NCBI RefSeq assembly: GCF_030463535.1
Contig: NC_132881.1
Span: 42,428,344-42,492,343, forward strand
Direction of reading: 5' to 3'
Source of the DNA: Salminus brasiliensis
Taxonomy: Eukaryota; Chordata; Actinopteri; Characiformes; Bryconidae
Length of the DNA: 64,000 nt
Part shown: piece after piece, positions 1 to 10,479 of the stretch
Position numbering within the stretch: the first letter of the stretch is position 1
How the letters are laid out: every line of letters starts with the position of its first letter
Notes under the pieces: generated by a model
The model's database searches: none
What the model was told of the DNA's origin: nothing
What the model saw: only the letters and a program-made list of their open reading frames with translations
Translations under genes and position numbers: made by a program

Positions 1-1
1 A

Positions 2-583
2 CTCAACATAAACCAGTCTGCTGCCATTTATCTGTATACAGAAAATTGTTACGTTAATATAGATTGCTCATTTAAAGAATTTAACACTGCTACTCGTAAG
101 GGAAAAGGAGCGTACAAGTCAGATCACTTTCAGTTTTACACCCTGTTTTTCTATCTGACTGACGCTGTTCAGCAACTCAATCTAAGGCATAAGAAGTGTG
201 TGACCACATATCGCAAAACTGACAAAACATTTGAAACTGATGTTTTCAATAAAACTATTAGATTTGGGTCTTTCACCTCCAGCTCGTTGGACTTGAATAT
301 CACTGGATTTGGAGAAGACTCCTGCTTCAATATTACAACTTGTCTCGGAGCGGAGGTGTACAACTATTCAAGATATCACATCGAGAAAGAAGTGCTCATT
401 CCTCCATACGAGGTCTTTCGTGTTACTGCCGTTAAAAACAAACATGAGCAGAAAGACCTTTGGTGCAATGTGGTATATGAACTCGAACATGCTGGGAATA
501 AGAGTGATCTTAGATGCAGCAAAGTGATTGGTAGGCCATCAGTATTGAGGCCTCATTTATCTGAAACCAGTTTTGGCAAGTAA
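2..583 (+). CDS. Ecto-ADP-ribosyltransferase gene 1 (5'-truncated by window edge)
   Basis: This is the C-terminal part (about 193 residues) of a mono-ADP-ribosyltransferase of the vertebrate ecto-ART family, which transfers ADP-ribose from extracellular NAD+ to protein arginines. The open frame enters from the left edge and ends at a TAA at 581-583. Visible family marks are the conserved FYTLFFYLTDAVQQL helix, the catalytic Arg in TTYRKT (codon at 212-214), the serine motif FTSSS, and the ExE motif as E-K-E before VLIPPYEVF. The triad is therefore intact for arginine transfer. The protein ends in a polar tail with no hydrophobic segment, so a soluble secreted product is inferred. AATAAA lies 10 bp after the stop (593-598). 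The signal-peptide exon and about 85 N-terminal residues are outside the window. It is the most diverged from genes 2-5 in its C-terminus. Confidence 0.93.
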   Translation, partial: LNINQSAAIYLYTENCYVNIDCSFKEFNTATRKGKGAYKSDHFQFYTLFFYLTDAVQQLNLRHKKCVTTYRKTDKTFETDVFNKTIRFGSFTSSSLDLNITGFGEDSCFNITTCLGAEVYNYSRYHIEKEVLIPPYEVFRVTAVKNKHEQKDLWCNVVYELEHAGNKSDLRCSKVIGRPSVLRPHLSETSFGK

Positions 584-2040
584 CGTAACCAGAATAAAAT
601 ATGATAAGAGTTAAGTATGTATAATCAGAATAAGATTCATGACAATACTGGGCTGTATAAAAGGTACTTACTGATTATTTTATTGAACAGAATGCTTTCA
701 GATCTTTGAGCAAAAGGTGATAAACAAGGAGAAATCTCATGAAAATGAGTATTTATTTATAGAGAAGTCATCTTCCCCTAAATATTAATAACTTTCATGA
801 CCTTATCATGACAATATCTGAATCAACAATTCCCATCATTTAAAAATCAGCTTTTCACATTATTGAGAAGAAGGTTGAGCCTACTCCACTGATTTTATAC
901 ATATATTATAAATTAGCAACTGTTAGGTACTTGGATTCAAGGCAGGACTGTGTGTCAAAAATATACATACAACAAAATATGCTTGTGTCCCATTAATGAC
1001 AGTTTTTGCTCCCTATCTCACTGTAGAATCATGAACACTAACTTTAGCTGACAGTACAGATACAGTACCTGCAGTTCCTTGGTTGTTCTCCTGGAACCTG
1101 TGGAAGCTTAAGGCCTATCCAGACAGCATTCAATTTACACTGGGTTCTGGAGTAATTCTCTCTTTCACAGGGTCTCCCGTGATTTTATTCCCGTGCAGAC
1201 TGATCATGTCTCTGTTTTACCTCCATTGTTCTATAGTTCTAAATTGTTCTAAATTATCCACCGTTTTTCACTGAACTCAGCAATTGTCCCTTCCAGATTT
1301 ACATCTCTTACACCCTCCAGTGTCTCTTTGACAGTTTGAATACAGCTGTTGTAAATGTGACTGCTACCTCTGGAGATTTTATTGCTGTCCAGATGTGAGT
1401 TTAATCACTAAGGGGTTGTGTAAAATGTGTTAACGGATTTAACTAATTCAATCCGAATAGGGCTTTACTGGATGTGGTGAGGCCACTTCTGGGAAGATTC
1501 ACAGACTTCCTAGGCCTCTCAATTTGGGAACTGGCTTCCTACCACAAGCAGAAGACAAATCCTGAGCTCTCCCCCTCTCTTACAGTCTTCCCCCAAATCA
1601 CCATAAGCTGAAGACATGGTCCGAACTAGCAAAGGGCCAATATGTCTACAGAGCTACTGTTATTTTGGTGCAGGTCTGGCCTTTTATAATCGGACTAATT
1701 AAAGGCATGGCAAATCTTTATATGCCATTGATGGGGTTGTTTTCGAATACTGTACATATTTTTTATGCATTATACACGGTTTCCAAAAATATTTGAAAAA
1801 GTAAAAGGTAGCTGTATTAAGTCCAGTTTGAAAAGGCAGTATTCAGAGAACAGAGGCTATAATTCTGAGTACCATACATATTCCTAGCTTTTGCAGTCCA
1901 TCCCAACACTGATCTTAACATATCTGTTCTGAGTGTACAAGTCATTATGCATACTATTGATTTCAGTGAACAAAAAACACTACTGTGTTCTGGTTGTGCG
2001 ATGACAATATAAATGATTAGTTAACATTTGCAGAAAATAA
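584..2040. other. Intergenic, nothing recognised
   Basis: AT-rich unique-looking DNA after ART gene 1. Short open frames here show no family features and no conserved splice context. I see no repeat that I can name. Confidence 0.5.
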
Positions 2041-2089
2041 ATGCTTAATAAATGCTTGCCTTTTTGCTCCTGCTTAACTGAGTATAAAG

Positions 2090-3160
2090 AAAATGAATCT
2101 AATCACAATCTAAGCCACACTGTAAAACATGCGGATTTGCAAAAATGGTCAAAGGAGTCAGGGCAGAGGTCAAAACCAAAACTGGCAACCAGATCAAACA
2201 GAAAGGACAAAACAGCAAGAATGAATCCAAGCACAAAACCAGGGATAGCACTTGGTATGCAACAAGAAAGCGTATCAGGACCTCAGGTCAGGTGAGTTTT
2301 ACTAAAAACATGTGAGACTGAACACAGGTGAACATAGTTGGTCATGTGGGTCTAGTGAATAGTCTGGGATTGGTTGTCTGAGGACATGTGATGATGACCT
2401 GGGGGTTAAATCATGGATACAAAATATGCCAGGTTTGGAGTGCTGTACATGGTAGTATGGGCTTGGGAAGTTTGACTTGCAAATACATACAGGAGCATGA
2501 TGAACAGTAATTCAACTTAAACAGCAGCATGGTGTGAAAGGCATTCTGGTATATCTGGCTGCCCCCAAGTCCATACAATTCAGGTGCACGTATTTGTCAC
2601 TGAACAGTGTACACTGTACAGCGAAATGTGTCCTCCGCATTTAACCCATCTGGTAGTGAACATACACTCACACACACACACGTGTTAGGGGCAGTGAGTA
2701 CACACACACACACCCAGAGCGGTGGGCAGCTAACTCCAGCGCCCGGGGAGCAGAGAGGGTAAAGGGCCTTGCTTCACCTCCTGATGCATCCTCGACAACA
2801 TAGTCGGAGCAAAAACACATCCAGGCGTTTAGACAGTTATTGGTTAGATGCAGAATTTGGAATGGAACAGTATTTGGGCTGGGACTCTTGACATTTCGCA
2901 AGTCCACAAGAACGCAGATTAAGAAATGCCCCCAGGAAGTGCAGTTTGTAAGGCTGAAGGTGATGGAGGAAGAGTGGGGGAAGTGTGACAGTTTACAAGC
3001 TGTTATACTTGCCAAAGGAGGTGTAATTAATACTGACAATGCAGGGAGCCTAAACATTTGCTTCAGGCCTTTTTGGTATTTTGAAATGGCAAAAGACAAA
3101 AATTAAAAAGCTATCCTGCTTAAAATATTAAAGAAATGCTTTATCTTTAAATCTAAGTCT
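2090..3160. repeat. Intergenic segmental duplication, copy A
   Basis: Blocks of this stretch match 6690-7190 in the same order and orientation, for example the CAAAACCAAAAC block, a CTAGTGAATA block, and ATACTTGCCAAAGGAGGTGT followed by a T-rich stretch and GCTTAAAATAT. The copies are diverged by substitutions and small indels. A SINE/LINE-type tail has been inserted into this copy at about 2585-2790. This shows that the ART array duplicated with its flanking DNA, not only its exons. Confidence 0.7.
2585..2790. repeat. Dispersed teleost SINE/LINE-tail repeat fragment
   Basis: The run contains a 'GCGAAATGTGTCCTC..GCATTTAACCCATC' segment, CA-rich stretches and a 'CCAGAGCGGTGGGCAGC' block followed by AGCAGAGAGGGTAAAGGGCC. 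This combination is very common in fish genomes as the body of a short retroposed repeat. It interrupts the surrounding segmental duplication, so it inserted after, or was lost from, the other copy. Confidence 0.6.
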
Positions 3161-3267
3161 TTTGAGGTGACCAAACATTTGCATGTCATCACATATTCGT
3201 CACCTGATGTTATGTAAAATTACTTGCATGCTTCATGTATGCCGTTAGTTCACACCATAGATGATGC

Positions 3268-3706
3268 ACTATATTGACAAGAGTATTGGGATACCTTATC
3301 ATTCATGGTTTCTTCCAAAAGCAATGGTACTATCCTGCTTTTCTTGGAGTAACTGTCTCTACTGCCCAGGGATAAAGGCTTTCTACTAGATTTTGGAGCA
3401 CTGCTGTGAGGATTTGATTGCATTCAGAAACAAGAGCATTAGCAAGGTCAGGATGTTGGATGATCACAACCCCACCTCAATCCCAATTCATCCCCAAAGT
3501 ACTCGATGGAGCTTCATCATTCCAGAGAACACAGTTCCACTGCTTCCCAGTTCAACGCTGGGTGCTTGTACTTGTCTAGTCTATAAAGACTAGACAAGCT
3601 GTGTGTGTGTGCACTTAAACATCTGTGCCAGCAATGCGTTCAACTTGAAGTAACTGAACGCATTTATTAGAAAGGGTGTCCACAAATATTTGGACATATA
3701 GTGTAT
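3268..3706 (+). mobile_element. Non-autonomous mariner/Tc1-like element (MITE family 1)
   Basis: Ends are inverted versions of each other: a left end like ACAAGAGTATTGGGATACC and a right end GGTGTCCACAAATATTTGGA followed by CATATAGTGTAT. The interior has no transposase frame. Other copies in this window lie at 4151-4391, 28930-29165, 38790-39094 and 52578-53015, with end fragments near 21700-21770. The length of about 440 bp and the TA-rich termini fit a MITE of the Tc1/mariner superfamily. Confidence 0.7.
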
Positions 3707-3789
3707 GTGTAAAAGATGCAGACACTTTGGTTACAACTGAGTCACATCCAATGATTCTTCAAGTTCCAACCTTATGTTCTATTAGGGCC

Positions 3790-5060
3790 AAAAGACAAGC
3801 GAGAAACACTCTAAGATGAGAGCAAGACTGAGAGAGATGTCCAAACAAACCAAAAACAAAAGCAATGACCAAGCCTGACCTTACCTCAATCAGTGGTACA
3901 CCAAAACTGAGGCCAACAAAGCAGCTACATCAAGATGTGTTTGGTCTGGCCAGTGGGAAGACATTCTGAGGAATTGTACCTCAGAATCAGTCCAACATCA
4001 CCTTGTTCCTTTGCTTAAGCTCCACCAATCAAAACTCGTCCAACCCAGGTCCTATTAAGGGATAAGTGAAAAACAGAAGAGCAGAGAAACAAAAAGATGC
4101 ATATTAAGGATATCGAAAACTGAAAATAAATTGTGTGTGTAAAATAGAATGACAATATATGGACAAAAGTATTGAGACACCTGCTCATTCACTGCTACTT
4201 CTGAAATCAAGGGTGTTAAAAAGAGCTTGTCCTGCTTTTGCTGGAGTAACTAGATCTACTGTTTAGGGATGTTTTTTTTTGGAGCCATGCTGTGCACGCA
4301 TTTGCATATCTGTGACAGCAATGGCTGTGACTTAAAGTAGCTGAAAACACTTATTAGAAGGGGTGTCTGCATATTTTTGGACATACAGTGTGCAATCTGC
4401 AACTGTAGTAGAAACAACTACTATAGCATAAGTGATGGTGTTTTAGTTTCAATTACAATCTGCATGGAAGGTTTGACGAGAACTTTGTTCTACCAAACAA
4501 ACATCCACTTAAATCATAAAATCAATAAATCATAACCCTAAATACCAAAGAACCGATACTCAGAAAAGGGACAGTGAGCTCTCAAGCTCTCTCAAGTTTC
4601 TGTTTTGTCTAAATAGGCTGATACCCTGGTTAAAGATCACGCTGAAGAAAGGCCACATGAGAAAGAGAAGCTACTGTTGCAGATGTCAAACAATGGAAAG
4701 TGTTCTTGTGCAAGACACCTATTCAGCCTCCTTAGAGACATAAGGGAAAGCACCATGGCACTGGCAGTCACTGACATTATTAAGGAGCTGATGTACTGCC
4801 ATATCAGTGGTGTTACCCATTACTTATCATATGTTGAACCACCTAAAATAATCTTTCTGGAATTAAAAGTGACATAATATTAACCATAACCAACTTGTGC
4901 TGTACACTGGTCCTCCAGGTCCTGAAGAACCCAACAACTAGTGTAAATCATTGCCAGAGGAACAGAGGCTGTTAGTGCATACGCACTGCCTATTAATACT
5001 CTTGATTTAAATATAAACTCAAATATAAACTCAATACATAGAAGCTTGCTCACTAAACTC
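3790..5060. repeat. Array anchor segment S0, copy 1
   Basis: Matches 28530-29515 in the same order: a block around AGAGATGTCCAAACAAACCA, then GAGGCCAACAAAGCAGCTAC, GTGTGTTTGGTCTGG and CAGTCCAACATCAC, and at the far end GAAGAACCCAACAACTAGTG followed by CTGCCTATTAATACTCT. Copy 1 lies before ART gene 2 and copy 2 before ART gene 5. It is non-coding in both places. A MITE sits within each copy at a different position. Confidence 0.7.
4151..4391 (+). mobile_element. MITE family 1, internally deleted copy
   Basis: Starts with ATATGGACAAAAGTATTGAG and ends with GGGGTGTCTGCATATTTTTG followed by GACATACAGTGTG. Internally it keeps the TCCTGCTTTTGCTGGAGTAAC block seen at 3330-3355 but lacks the central part of the full-length copy. 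No coding capacity. Confidence 0.7.
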
Positions 5061-5521
5061 TGTAGAGAAGCTTTTTAATAATGTTACCTCTGTTGTCTGA
5101 ATACAGACTAAACACATGCTACTGTTTTATACTAATAAAGGTGCACCATTTTTCATTTTTAAACCTCTTAAATATAGAAGTACAATTCAAATGATTTTTT
5201 CAGAGAGGAGAATAAATCTGTGGTTCCCAACATTGGTCCTTGCCTATCCCCTATCCTGCACAATATCCTCAAACTTTCCCTCAAAAGAACAGTGGGGACA
5301 AACTAAAGTTCTGCTAGAAGGGCTGGAAAAAATTCCTATCCCCAGGCAATCCCCAGGAAACACTGGATCAGAGGCAGGGTGGTAATTTTGGCCAAGCTGA
5401 GCATGCCCTTGAAAACCATAAAGCCCAGACACTATACCTTCAAGGCATGTAACGGACTTCTCCAGCTTAACTTACAGGAGGTTTCCCAGTAATAGCTCTA
5501 GTAACAGCCTTAATGACATAC

Positions 5522-5647
5522 CTGATCAGGTTGTAGACACTGTGAAAGTCTAGTTTAGAGGCCAAACAACACAAACAACTGGGGTGGCATTGTTTCCAGG
5601 CATTGGTTGATGGTCCTAGACTTTCACAGTGTCTACAACCTGATCAG
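5522..5647. repeat. Perfect 32-bp inverted repeat (hairpin), 62-nt loop
   Basis: The left arm 5522-5553 is the exact reverse complement of the right arm 5616-5647. The arms begin and end with CTGATCAG and CTAG. The pairing stops abruptly at both ends. No open frame spans it. It could be a small foldback element or a transcribed hairpin; the sequence alone does not decide. Confidence 0.9.
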
Positions 5648-5739
5648 TCAAGCAGGGGGCATTATAAATATTAGGTAATGCTGTTTGGGCTCTTGAACAC
5701 ATGTAATGTCTACCTCAAGGACATACTCATTTTCAGCTG

Positions 5740-6424
5740 GTGAATGAGTATGTAGGGAGGCAGAATCTGGGCCTTCTCTTTACTAAAAAACCTCTTGAGG
5801 TCCCAGTAGTCCCCAAGAGGTCTGGACTGACTGGGTGCTGGGGGGGTAGGGCACTCCCACTGTGGAGCCCAGCATGGAATGGATCTAACATGAAGGCCCC
5901 CAGACAAACTAAAATGGGTAAATTAGCCAAGGCAAGAGTTTTGTTGTTACAGCCATGCTGTAAGCACTGCTTTCTCACTACGAGAGCCCACTATCAACAT
6001 GGCCTTAACAAAAGGTTCAATAGGCAATATTATGAAAGGTTTAGTGCATAGACTGCAAAACCAGGAGGTTGTGCAGGCTACTGTAGATCTTCCTGTGTGG
6101 AACTGGGAGGAACTGGGAGGGCTGCTTCTCAAAACCAGTGAGCACTGCAAGAGAAATCCTCTTCCGGAGCCTTCCGGATCCCCAGCATATCTATTTGGGG
6201 AAGCCACACGTAAATCTCTCTATTTAGAGACTGGGTTAGTAGAAGAAAGAGGAAGTGCAGTAACAGGCTGGGCAGCTTCCATTAGGGCCTTGGTTAAGCA
6301 ACCTAGTACTTCAGGACTGTCTTTAACAACGTTCCACTCTGCTGGGTTTATGATGGTGACACCTTTTCTATCATGGGATGGTCAGGGAGCCCACTCAACT
6401 GCAAAGAAAAAACTAAAGAACTAA
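5740..6424 (+). other. Unrecognised open frames (103 and 141 residues, overlapping)
   Basis: Two overlapping + frames are open here: 5740-6051 (103 codons) and 5999-6424 (141 codons, starting at an ATG). I recognise no domain in either. The 141-residue frame lacks a signal peptide or membrane segment, has a mixed composition with several Trp and Gly, and ends in a lysine-rich tail. Neither has ART-like splice context. A decayed mobile-element protein is possible. I do not assign a function and doubt that it is a host gene. Confidence 0.25.
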
Positions 6425-6689
6425 ATGACCTAAATGATAATTATATATGTATACATGTATTAGAGTTAATGTGTAGATAATGCTTAGATGAGCATAATAT
6501 CTGAACAAAATAAGCGTGGATTGGATGTGTTGGGCGACACTGCCTCACTGTCATTGCCCTCTACCGGTAGCAAGGAGCATAGGTTGACCCCTTACAAGTT
6601 CATAATGCAATTAAGAAATGGCAGTTAACAAGAACGCAATGTTAGTGAGTCTAACAAGATGCTTGCAGATGTAAAACAGCAAAAAATAT

Positions 6690-7190
6690 TTACCTGGAAA
6701 AGAAAAGCAGCACAAAAGCCAGGCCAGGTCAAAACCTTAGATTCACATAAATGATAAACTGAAAGTAGTCAAAAATACAGACAGGGGTCAAAACCAAAAC
6801 GGCTAACAAACCTGATTAAACTGAAAACAGCAAAACTACTTGAAAGGTTGGCAGTAGTTTTCAAGAAATACAAATAGGTAAGTATTTATACAAACATATG
6901 AGATTGAACACAGATAAACATGGTTAGTACAAAGGTGATGTGGATCTAGTGAATATTCCAGGATTGGCAGAATGAGGAGATGTGACTGACATGCTCTTTG
7001 GAACGATAGGAAGTACAGTTTGTGGAGTTCACTGTGACAGAAGGAGAGTGAGAAAGTGACTGTTGTGATCAGCTGTGATACTTGCCAAAGGAGGTGTTAC
7101 TGATCCTGCAGGAGGCCTACATTTCTGCTGCAAGCCTTTTTGCTTTTGTTTTAACAAAACTATAAAAGCAATCGTGCTTAAAATATAAAA
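6690..7190. repeat. Intergenic segmental duplication, copy B
   Basis: Partner of 2090-3160. Shared blocks include GGGGTCAAAACCAAAAC, ATCTAGTGAATATTCC and ATACTTGCCAAAGGAGGTGT. This copy lacks the SINE/LINE-type insertion. It lies directly upstream of the ART gene 2 promoter. Confidence 0.7.
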
Positions 7191-7459
7191 ATATATATTA
7201 ATCTTCGACTTTTATCATTTGGAAATCTGAATTTACTCACTTAGCTATTCATAGTAACAAGTAAATTCTGACAAACATAAAATAATTCTATAGAACTAAT
7301 GTCTAAAGTCTTGTTGCTCCAAGCATGGGTAAATGTTGGGCTGGTGTTTAATCGGCTATTAGGCAATACAAGGCATACTGAGCTTTCTTATCTTTTTATC
7401 ACTTTTGTCTGAGGTTGAATAGATGTTTCTTTGTTGAGTGCTTTTAGTTCACACCTTAG

Positions 7460-7771
7460 ATGGTAGGTGTGAAAGATGCAGACATTTTGGTTACCTATGA
7501 GTCACAAGTGAGGATATCGCAGAACTGACAAACTCATTTCTAAATTTAGCGTGGGTACATAAAGGTCTGTGTTCTTCTTCAAAGTAGGGTGCGAATATAT
7601 CACACCTGATACTCAGAGAAACTAACATCCCTGTTTTGTTGTTTTTAAGTTAAATTTTACTCAAAGTTGTCTGACTGACCTCTTCTCTACCATTTCGAAT
7701 TGATTCTGAAATCTTAAAGCTATTACCTACAGGCTTGAGCTCACTGGTGGCCCCAGTTCTTTCCACAGCAG
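7460..7771 (+). promoter_or_regulatory. ART gene 2 promoter region and non-coding exon 1
   Basis: Homologous to the upstream regions of ART genes 4 and 5. It holds a TGAGTCA (AP-1-type) site at 7498-7504, the shared ACTGACAAACTCATTTCTAA block (about 7524-7543), and a leader with GCTTGAGCTCACTGGTGGCC that ends at a splice donor CAG|GTCAGT, so exon 1 ends at 7771. Compared with gene 4, the stretch carrying TATATAAA is missing: CACACC is followed directly by TGATACTCAG. The GGGGCGTGA block is also degraded here. Exon 1 has no start codon in frame with the protein; splicing to the coding exon near 8871-8894 is inferred. Confidence 0.6.
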
Positions 7772-7849
7772 GTCAGTAAACTGTCTTAGTTCTCGTGTTA
7801 TTACAGCCTTATTGTTGTAGTTTTAAATTGAAACTTTGTGTTTGATACC

Positions 7850-8470
7850 ATGTTTTACTTTCGGTTTAAGCTTGTGTTAGAGATAGCCTAAATATATTTT
7901 TCATAGGTTCATCAGTTGTTTTCTTTACTTCCACACTTTATCATTATTTTAACGATGGGAATCGTGTAAGACGTTGATTTGTTGCATCTTTTTAAATCGA
8001 TGATTATTTTTGTCAAGTTTTTTTATTTTCTTTAAAAAATAAAAGATTGTTTTACAAAGGTTGCAAACTGATTTGGCATTTTAATGAATGTAATTAATTT
8101 AATGATTGCAGTCTGTGTTACTCCTACAAATTTTACAAAGACATTTGAACAACTACAATAGTTTTTGAACAGATTTTGAACAGATGTTGGTGTTTGTTAG
8201 TTAACTGATTTCTTTTGCTTGTTGTAGGAGGAGCTGGACAGTTCCTAAGCCTCTAGAGAAGGAAATTAAAATGTTTTTGTTTCCTTTATTTTTTAGGGAT
8301 ATCATGTTTTACTTTCAGTTTAAGCTTGTGTTATTGTTCATCAGTTGTTTTCTTTACTTCTACACTTTATTATTATTTAATGATGGGAATCGTGTAAGAC
8401 ATTGATTTGTTGCATCTTTTTAAATCTATGGTTATTTTTGTCAAATTACACAAAAAAAATAGTTTATACA
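7850..8470. repeat. Local tandem duplication inside ART gene 2 intron 1
   Basis: About 150 bp beginning at CATGTTTTACTTTC and running through GATGGGAATCGTGTAAGAC and TTGATTTGTTGCATCTTTTT occurs at about 7851-8020 and again at about 8304-8445, about 455 bp apart in direct orientation with few differences. Confidence 0.75.
8025..8300. repeat. Direct repeat flanking ART gene 2 exons, upstream copy
   Basis: Blocks GTTTTACAAAGGTTG, TTTAATGATTGCAGT, AAATTTTACAAAGACATTT and CCTCTAGAGAAGGAAAT, then a T-rich run, recur in the same order at about 10215-10430 after the gene. The two copies bracket both coding exons. Confidence 0.75.
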
Positions 8471-8914
8471 ATGGTGATATGGTCTTACTTAATTACATCA
8501 GGATGGAATGAGTTCAACTGGCTCAACTTACCACAAAACACCTGGTTTATTGGTTCTCTTTGATTTTCAGATTTTCTGAGTATATGTTTCTAAACAAAAA
8601 CTTCTAAAAGACTTCTTAACTAAGCTCATCTTTCCAAATCTGGAAACTGTCTGGATGACAGAAGCTGAAAATTCAAGAGAGCTGAGAGTTAAAGTAGTTT
8701 GAGGTCAGTGAAGGTGGTGGTGTTATGGTGCCTGAATGGTCATTATTAATATTATGCAAGTATGTATCTCACTAGTTATTAAACTTCAGCAGCTTTTTCT
8801 CTCTAGCTCTTTTTATATGTTCTGATGGCCAGGTATCTTTGATGGGTTTCTGAAGCCTGATTTCTCTCAGTATTGTGTGGTTTTCTTCAACAGACAGACT
8901 TGAGCTGTACAAAG

Positions 8915-9783
8915 ATGAAAGTGTCTGTGGTCAGTATGCTGTTACTGTTGACAGTTTATTTGTCTATACGGAGGGTAGGTGTAATTTATTTGTATATATT
9001 ATGTATGAATATATAGCTTTTCAAGTTAAAACTTTATAATAATAATGATAATAATAATAATGCATTTCCTCATTCCTCCCGAAGTGCAGTGCAGATGTTC
9101 TGCCCCTGGACATGGCCAAAGACTCTGTAGATGATGCATATGATGGGTGTAAGGATGCTATGAACAAGCTAGTGCTGTCAAAGTACATGGAACATGAAAA
9201 GAAGAACACTCCTGGTTTTGCAGCCGCCTGGAAATATGCACTTAATAAATGCTCTAAAGATGGACTTGACAAACACCAGAGTGCAGCCATATACCTGTAT
9301 ACAGGGAATCCTGAAAAAAATAAAAACTGCTCATATAGAGAATTTAACACTGCTACTCGTAATGGAAAGAAAGCGTACAAGTCAGGAAACTTTAAGTTTT
9401 ACACACTGTTTTTCTTTCTGACTGATGCCATTCAGCAACTCAAACAAAAGCAAACAGGCTGTTTGACCACATATCGCAGAACTAATGTTACATTTCAAAC
9501 AGACGTTTTCAATAAAACAGTTCGATTTGGGTCTTTCACCTCCACCTCTTTAAACAAGGCATCCAGCCGTTTTGGTGAGAAGTCCTGTTTTCAGGTGTAC
9601 ACGTGTTTCGGAGCTTCTGTGGAAAAATACTCAAAATTCCCGCATGAGAGTGAGGTGCTAATCCCCCCATATGAGGTCTTTCGCGTCACTTCCATTGAAA
9701 AAAACAAGTGGTGTGAGGTGGTTTATAAACTCAAAAGTGATAAAACAACGAAAAGTAACCTTAACTGTGCAAAAACCAAGTAG
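8915..9783 (+). CDS. Ecto-ADP-ribosyltransferase gene 2, secreted type
   Basis: Two coding exons, 8915-8974 and 9085-9783, give about 252 residues. Exon 1 codes for a hydrophobic signal peptide (MKVSVVSMLLLLTVYLS) and ends at AGG|GTAGGT. The acceptor CCCGAAG|TGC replaces the CAG|AGC of the paralogues. The catalytic set is Arg151 (TTYRRT), Ser173 (FTSTS) and Glu208/Glu210 (E-S-E before VLIPPYEVF), intact for arginine-directed transfer. N-glycosylation sequons occur at NCS, NVT and NKT. The stop falls right after LNCAKTK, so there is no C-terminal hydrophobic signal and the product should be soluble. The 3' flank still resembles the GPI-signal coding sequence of gene 3. The array's usual AATAAA is AATAGA here; the next AATAAA is at 9969-9974. 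The closest relative is gene 4. Confidence 0.93.
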
Positions 9784-10214
9784 TGCCATCCTAATTTATT
9801 ACTGTCCTACTGTTTACTGCTGTGTGGGTTATTTGACGAACAATAGATAGACCATATACTGATACTGTATGTCGATCTTAGAGACATGAGTATCTGGTGA
9901 GGAAGCTTCCTGTTGAGAGATCAGATCTGATGGAATCATTTTGTCTTTAAGGGAGGCTGATTGGCTTTAATAAATGCTACAAATTACTCATCTATAGATT
10001 ACTGGGATAACACTGGGTACGGTTATTGTACTTGGGTAAAATTAGAGCACATCACAAGAGTCAGCGCTACATCACCTGCTTGTTTAAATACACCAATGTT
10101 TTAATATATCTGCATTTCAGTCTTTTGTCTGATTAATCAGTAATCTGATCTGGATTGTTTTAAAATTGATCATTTTTTAAAATTCCCCTCATTATTCACT
10201 GTTCATTTTTTTAG

Positions 10215-10430
10215 TTTCTTAAAAAAAATAAATGGTTGTTTTACAAAGGTTGTAAACCGATTTGGTATTTTAATGAATTTAATGAATTTAATGATTGCAG
10301 TGAGTGTTACTCCTATAAATTTTACAAAGACATTTTAACAACAATAATAGTTACAGATTTTGAACAGATCTTAAGCCTCTAGAGAAGGAAATGAAAATGT
10401 TTTTGTTTCCTTTATTTTTTGGTTCTTTTA
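10215..10430. repeat. Direct repeat flanking ART gene 2 exons, downstream copy
   Basis: Partner of 8025-8300. It carries the same TTTAATGATTGCAGT, TTTTACAAAGACATTTTA and CCTCTAGAGAAGGAAATG blocks about 2.2 kb downstream. Confidence 0.75.
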
Positions 10431-10479
10431 CTGTTTCCTGAAGATAGTAAGTAAAGGTATTATTGTTATATATCAGTGT

